Assembly: GCA_018241455.1 (NCBI GenBank)
Contig: JAFEDW010000065.1
Coordinates: 1-9,158, forward strand
Reading direction: 5' to 3'
From: Pseudomonadota bacterium
GTDB lineage: Bacteria > Pseudomonadota > Gammaproteobacteria > Steroidobacterales > Steroidobacteraceae
Length of the DNA stretch: 9,158 nucleotides
Below, piece by piece: positions 6,463 to 9,158 of this stretch. How positions within the stretch are numbered: the stretch's first letter is position 1; every line of letters begins with the position of its first letter. Below the pieces are notes generated by a model, which had not been told where the DNA came from, did not search any database, and saw only the letters and a program-made list of their open reading frames with translations. The translations under genes were made by a program, and so were the position numbers.

Positions 6463-7500
6463 TCAACCGTAGTCGGTGCGCCACGCGGCGCGATAGGACT
6501 GCCCGAGGCGCATGATGCGATCGAGCAGCCTGGCGTAGCCTACACCCGCGGCCTTGGCGGCGGCGGCAAAATCCTCCTCGCGCTCGATGTTCGGGTTCGG
6601 GTTGGCTTCCAGCACGTACAGCGTGCCGTCCGCACGCAGCCGGAAATCGATGCGCGCGTAGCCCGACAGGTGCAGTGCGCGGTAGATGCGCCGCGCCAGC
6701 CGGTCGAGCCGCGCCAGCACCAGCGGCGGCAGGTCGGCGGCCTCGCCGGTCGTGATGCCGTACTTCTGCTGGTAGGCGCGATCCCATTTCACCTTGCGCG
6801 TCGCGATCGCCGGCAGCGATTCGGGCAGCGAGCCGAATTTCATTTCCCACACCGGCAGGCGCGTCAGCCGTTCGTTGCCGAGCACGCCGACGTACAGCTC
6901 ACGGCCTTCGATGTATTCCTCGACCAGCGCGTCGGAACCGATCTGCTCGTGCATGAACTGCACGCGCTCGCGCAAGCGCGCCGCATCCTCGACCACCGAA
7001 GCCTGCGCGATGCCGAGCGAGGCGTCCTCGGTGGCCGATTTGACGAACAGCGGAAACTGCAGCCGCCGCGGCACGTGGAAGCGCTCGCCGCGCCGGAACA
7101 CGGCAAACTGCGGCGTCGGGATGCGATGGAAGGCCAGCAGCTGCTTGCACAGCACCTTGTCGCGCGCCAGCAGCAGGCCGCGCGGGTTGCAGCCGGTGTA
7201 CGGCTGGCGCATCAGCTCGAGGAAGGCCACGACGTGCTGGTCGTAGGTGACGATGCCGTTGAATTCCTCCAGCAGGTTGAACACGACATCCGGCTTCCAG
7301 TCCATCAAGGCCGTGCGCAGTTCAGTCAGTGAATCCAGTACGCCCAGCGCCTGCACGGTATGACCGGCCTTGCGCAGTGTCCCGATCACGTCGTACTCGG
7401 TGCGCCATTCGGCGATTTCCTTGTCGCTGTAGCCCTCGAGCGAGTCCGGCGGCACCAGGCTCGAGTGCACGACCACCAGCGTGCGCAGTTTCCGGCTCAT
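6463..7500 (-). CDS. ATP-grasp ligase, D-alanine-D-alanine ligase-like
   Basis: A 345-residue cytoplasmic ATP-grasp enzyme; the family activates a carboxylate as acyl phosphate and joins it to an amine. Residues 1-105 are a pre-ATP-grasp domain with DVVFNLLEEFNG (71-82), as in Ddl-type proteins. Visible ATP-grasp elements are DKVLCKQLL (114-122), the nucleotide-binding lysine in LFVKS (K154), the small loop EDASLGI (158-164), VEEYIEGRELYVGVLGN (193-209), and the metal-binding set D285 in ARIDFRL with E298, N300 and N302 in LEANPNPN. The 'EANPNP' end differs from 'EINTMPG' of true D-Ala-D-Ala ligases, and no cell-wall genes are nearby, so the product is probably not D-Ala-D-Ala; an amino acid, peptide or protein substrate is likelier. 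ATG at 7500 overlaps the upstream stop (ATGA) and has GAGGA seven bases before it. The catalytic residues look intact. Confidence 0.9.
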   Translation of the reverse strand: MSRKLRTLVVVHSSLVPPDSLEGYSDKEIAEWRTEYDVIGTLRKAGHTVQALGVLDSLTELRTALMDWKPDVVFNLLEEFNGIVTYDQHVVAFLELMRQPYTGCNPRGLLLARDKVLCKQLLAFHRIPTPQFAVFRRGERFHVPRRLQFPLFVKSATEDASLGIAQASVVEDAARLRERVQFMHEQIGSDALVEEYIEGRELYVGVLGNERLTRLPVWEMKFGSLPESLPAIATRKVKWDRAYQQKYGITTGEAADLPPLVLARLDRLARRIYRALHLSGYARIDFRLRADGTLYVLEANPNPNIEREEDFAAAAKAAGVGYARLLDRIMRLGQSYRAAWRTDYG

Positions 7501-8537
7501 AGCCGCATCCTCACCGCATCGCTGGCGACGTAGCCGCGCGCCATGCGCACCAGCGCGCGGCGCAGCTTCGGCAGCAGCACGCGCCGCGCGCCGCGCTGCT
7601 GCAGCCCCAGCCGCTCGCAGCGCTCGATCGCCAGCCGCAGCAGCTGCTGCGCCATGTAGCGGTCGGCGCCGCTGCGTCGCTCGATCACGGCGCGCAGGCG
7701 CGGTTTCATCTGGCGCAGCAAGGCCGCGGCCGGCGGCGCGCCGGCGCGCGCTCCTCCCGGCGCGGCAAACACCTCGCGCAACAGCCGATCGGTCAGGCCG
7801 CGATGGCGCCGCTGCTCGGCCTGGCGCCTGCGCCGGTAGTGCTCGCGCAGCGTGCGCCGGTTGTCCTCGAGCGGCTCGACCAGCACGCGCGCGTCGACGA
7901 CGGGCCGACGGCGGCGGATTTCAGCGGCGACCTGCTCCACGTACTCGAGCTTGCGCCTGGCGGGCCAGCCTTCATAGCGCCGGCGCCAATCCGAGTGCGG
8001 CTGCAGCCACACGGCAAAGGTCTCGGCGAAATCCTCGGTCGGATGCGCCTGCGCGTACCACTCGCCAAGATGCTGCACGTGGTGGCGGCTGGCCGGACGC
8101 GCTCGATACTGCGCGGCATAGCGGCGCGACGCCGGTCCGAACAGCGCGCGCCAGCGCGCGCGCCGACGCAATCGGTAGGCGGAATCGATCGCGTGGCCGG
8201 CCTCGTGCCGCAGGATGCGCATCTGCCAGTTGGCATTGCTCCCCTCGGCGATGCCGGTCATCTTGCGTTCGAGCCGCGTCAGGCGCGGATGCGCCAGGTA
8301 GAACGGCACGGCGAAGCCCGGCACGCCGTCGGGGGAAAACCAGTCCTCGGCCAGCCAGGCATGCGGGCGAAAGCCGATGCCGCGCGCCGCCAGTTCGCGG
8401 TACAGGCGCGCGATGCGCGGCTGCACGGCCGTGGCCGACAGCCGCAGCTTCAGGTCGCACAGGCGCACGTCGAGCAGCTGCTCGTCGGTCAGCCGCGTCC
8501 AGCCGCGGGCCTTCGCGCTGCGGGACGCCGGCTTCAT
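7497..8537 (-). CDS. Zinc metallopeptidase-like protein (HEAGH) with arginine-rich C-terminal region
   Basis: A 346-residue protein with the zincin signature RHEAGHAIDSAYRL (HEAGH at 111-115: two zinc histidines and the catalytic glutamate). About 50 residues on, HPTEDFAETFAVWL (165-178) offers E168 or E172 as the third ligand, as in gluzincin-like putative zinc-binding metallopeptidases. The N-terminal third has LLDVRLCDLKLRL and GIGFRPHAWLAEDWFSPDG. From memory this type is often found next to an ATP-grasp ligase. The region after about 205 is unusually rich in arginine (REHYRRRRQAEQRRHRG) and looks like a helical, basic extension, possibly for nucleic acid or acidic polymer binding. There is no signal peptide, so the protein should be cytoplasmic. 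ATG at 8537 overlaps the upstream stop codon (ATGA); the reading frame is open further upstream but only as antisense-like sequence inside the neighbouring gene. Substrate is unknown. Confidence 0.85.
   Translation of the reverse strand: MKPASRSAKARGWTRLTDEQLLDVRLCDLKLRLSATAVQPRIARLYRELAARGIGFRPHAWLAEDWFSPDGVPGFAVPFYLAHPRLTRLERKMTGIAEGSNANWQMRILRHEAGHAIDSAYRLRRRARWRALFGPASRRYAAQYRARPASRHHVQHLGEWYAQAHPTEDFAETFAVWLQPHSDWRRRYEGWPARRKLEYVEQVAAEIRRRRPVVDARVLVEPLEDNRRTLREHYRRRRQAEQRRHRGLTDRLLREVFAAPGGARAGAPPAAALLRQMKPRLRAVIERRSGADRYMAQQLLRLAIERCERLGLQQRGARRVLLPKLRRALVRMARGYVASDAVRMRL
7508..7512 (-). promoter_or_regulatory. Shine-Dalgarno for the ATP-grasp gene, inside the metallopeptidase gene
   Basis: The minus strand reads GGTGAGGA, with GAGGA ending seven bases before the ATG at 7500. 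It is embedded in the last codons of the metallopeptidase-like gene. Unlike the GTG start of the DUF2721 gene, this overlapping start has a good site of its own, so the ligase can be translated independently as well as by coupling. Confidence 0.6.
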
Positions 8538-9158
8538 GGCGCGACCGCCTGCTCGCCCAGGCGCACCAGCGCGTTGCGCAACAGCCGATCGCCGAGTTCG
8601 CCGATCAGTTCGGCGCGCGCCAACGCCTGCCGCCACGCGGCAGGAATCGCCGCCGCGCCGTAGTGCGCGCCGGCCAGCTGCCCGTAGACAGACGCAATCA
8701 CGTCGCTGTCGCCGCCGAGGTTGATCGCGCGCAGCGCGCCGTCGCGAAAATTCACGCTGCTCGCGAAGCACCAGCGCGCCAGGTCGAGCGCCGCCACGAC
8801 GCCGCCATCGGCCGGCGGCGGCGTGTAGCCGGTGCCGTAGGACTGCACGGCGATCGCTGCGACCTCTGCCTGCAGCGCACGCGAGCCGAACACCGCCGCG
8901 GGCGGCGCGAGGATGCGCGCGCGCGACTCACCGGCCAGCGCGGCGTGCAACATCGCCGCCAGCAGTCGGCAGGCATCGAGCACGCGCGGCGCGTGGCAGG
9001 TCGCGCGCGCCGACTCGGCCGCCAGTGCGATCGCCTGCTCCACGTCCGGATAGGCGTGCAAGACGACCGGCGCGACGCGCGACAGCGGCTCCGGGCCGCG
9101 CTGCGCCAGCAATTGCGCGCGCGCGAGCGGCGGCGGGCGCCTCGGCGCTGCCGCCAGC
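8534..9158 (-). CDS. ADP-ribosylglycohydrolase (DraG/ARH family), partial C-terminal part
   Basis: The last about 207 residues of a DraG/ARH-family enzyme; the start lies beyond the right edge and the frame is open to it. ARH-type proteins cleave the bond between ADP-ribose and a protein residue or free O-acetyl group, using two Mg2+ ions. The family's C-terminal signature INLGGDSDVIASVYGQLAGAHYG is plain (partial numbering about 145-167), with the GGDSD aspartates that bind metal. Other matches are SRVAPVVL, AIALAAESARATCHAPRVLDACRLLAA and the closing AIPAAW...LADRLL-like helix. An internal TTG at 9112 is not a credible start because family sequence continues past it. The usual GNGS/A-x-MR loop before 'APV' reads GPEPLSR here, which may reflect altered or lost activity. 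First visible gene of the five-gene run. Confidence 0.88.
   Translation of the reverse strand, partial: LAAAPRRPPPLARAQLLAQRGPEPLSRVAPVVLHAYPDVEQAIALAAESARATCHAPRVLDACRLLAAMLHAALAGESRARILAPPAAVFGSRALQAEVAAIAVQSYGTGYTPPPADGGVVAALDLARWCFASSVNFRDGALRAINLGGDSDVIASVYGQLAGAHYGAAAIPAAWRQALARAELIGELGDRLLRNALVRLGEQAVAP

Noticed and set aside
6463..7500. True D-alanine-D-alanine ligase (ddl) of cell-wall synthesis
   Set aside because: No mur/fts neighbours, and the metal-binding end reads EANPNPN instead of EINTMPG; kept as a Ddl-like ATP-grasp ligase only.
7803..8663. A 286-codon plus-strand open frame
   Set aside because: Antisense to the metallopeptidase, whose HEAGH and downstream glutamate motif are clear on the minus strand.
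8534..9158. DraG regulator of nitrogenase
   Set aside because: No nitrogen-fixation genes in the window; the family includes many other ADP-ribosyl hydrolases.
1..9158. CRISPR array, insertion sequence, tRNA or phage remnant
   Set aside because: No spaced direct repeats, transposase motifs, terminal inverted repeats or cloverleaf sequences were found by reading; composition is even across the window.

Overview
The window is a GC-rich, tightly packed bacterial chromosome segment, most consistent with a gammaproteobacterium of the Xanthomonadales/Nevskiales/Steroidobacter sort. This placement rests on base composition, codon use and the DUF6524, DUF2721 and lipoprotein gene content; it is inference, because no rRNA or marker gene is present. 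I see no tRNA, rRNA, CRISPR array, transposase or phage gene. Gene-free stretches are short (the longest is about 175 bases), and many neighbouring genes overlap at their stop and start codons.

Layout, left to right. (1) Bases 1-2623, minus strand: a UvrD/Rep-type superfamily 1 DNA helicase followed after 29 bases by a SnoaL-like/DUF4440 lipoprotein that runs off the left edge. (2) Bases 2724-3924, plus strand: a compact three-gene run of a DUF6524 four-helix membrane protein, a Nudix hydrolase of the ADP-ribose pyrophosphatase type, and a small conserved-looking 81-residue protein. The 100 bases between (1) and (2) hold the divergent control region. (3) Bases 3921-5212, minus strand: two adjacent genes for soluble proteins of unknown function (207 and 218 residues), convergent with run (2); the facing stop codons overlap. 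(4) Bases 5388-9158, minus strand: a five-gene run, in transcription order a partial ADP-ribosylglycohydrolase, a HEAGH zinc metallopeptidase-like protein, an ATP-grasp ligase of the D-Ala-D-Ala-ligase type, a CpeT/CpcT-domain lipoprotein, and a DUF2721 membrane protein. Three of its four junctions are 4-base ATGA/GTGA overlaps and the fourth is an 8-base gap, so it is almost certainly one transcript with coupled translation.

The most interesting part is run (4). It joins an enzyme family that removes ADP-ribose, a metal-dependent peptidase-like protein and an ATP-dependent carboxylate-amine ligase, followed by an exported lipoprotein and a membrane protein. This is a plausible but unproven peptide- or protein-modification system. 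A Nudix enzyme of the type that destroys free ADP-ribose lies about 5 kb away in a different transcription unit, so any link between the two is speculative.
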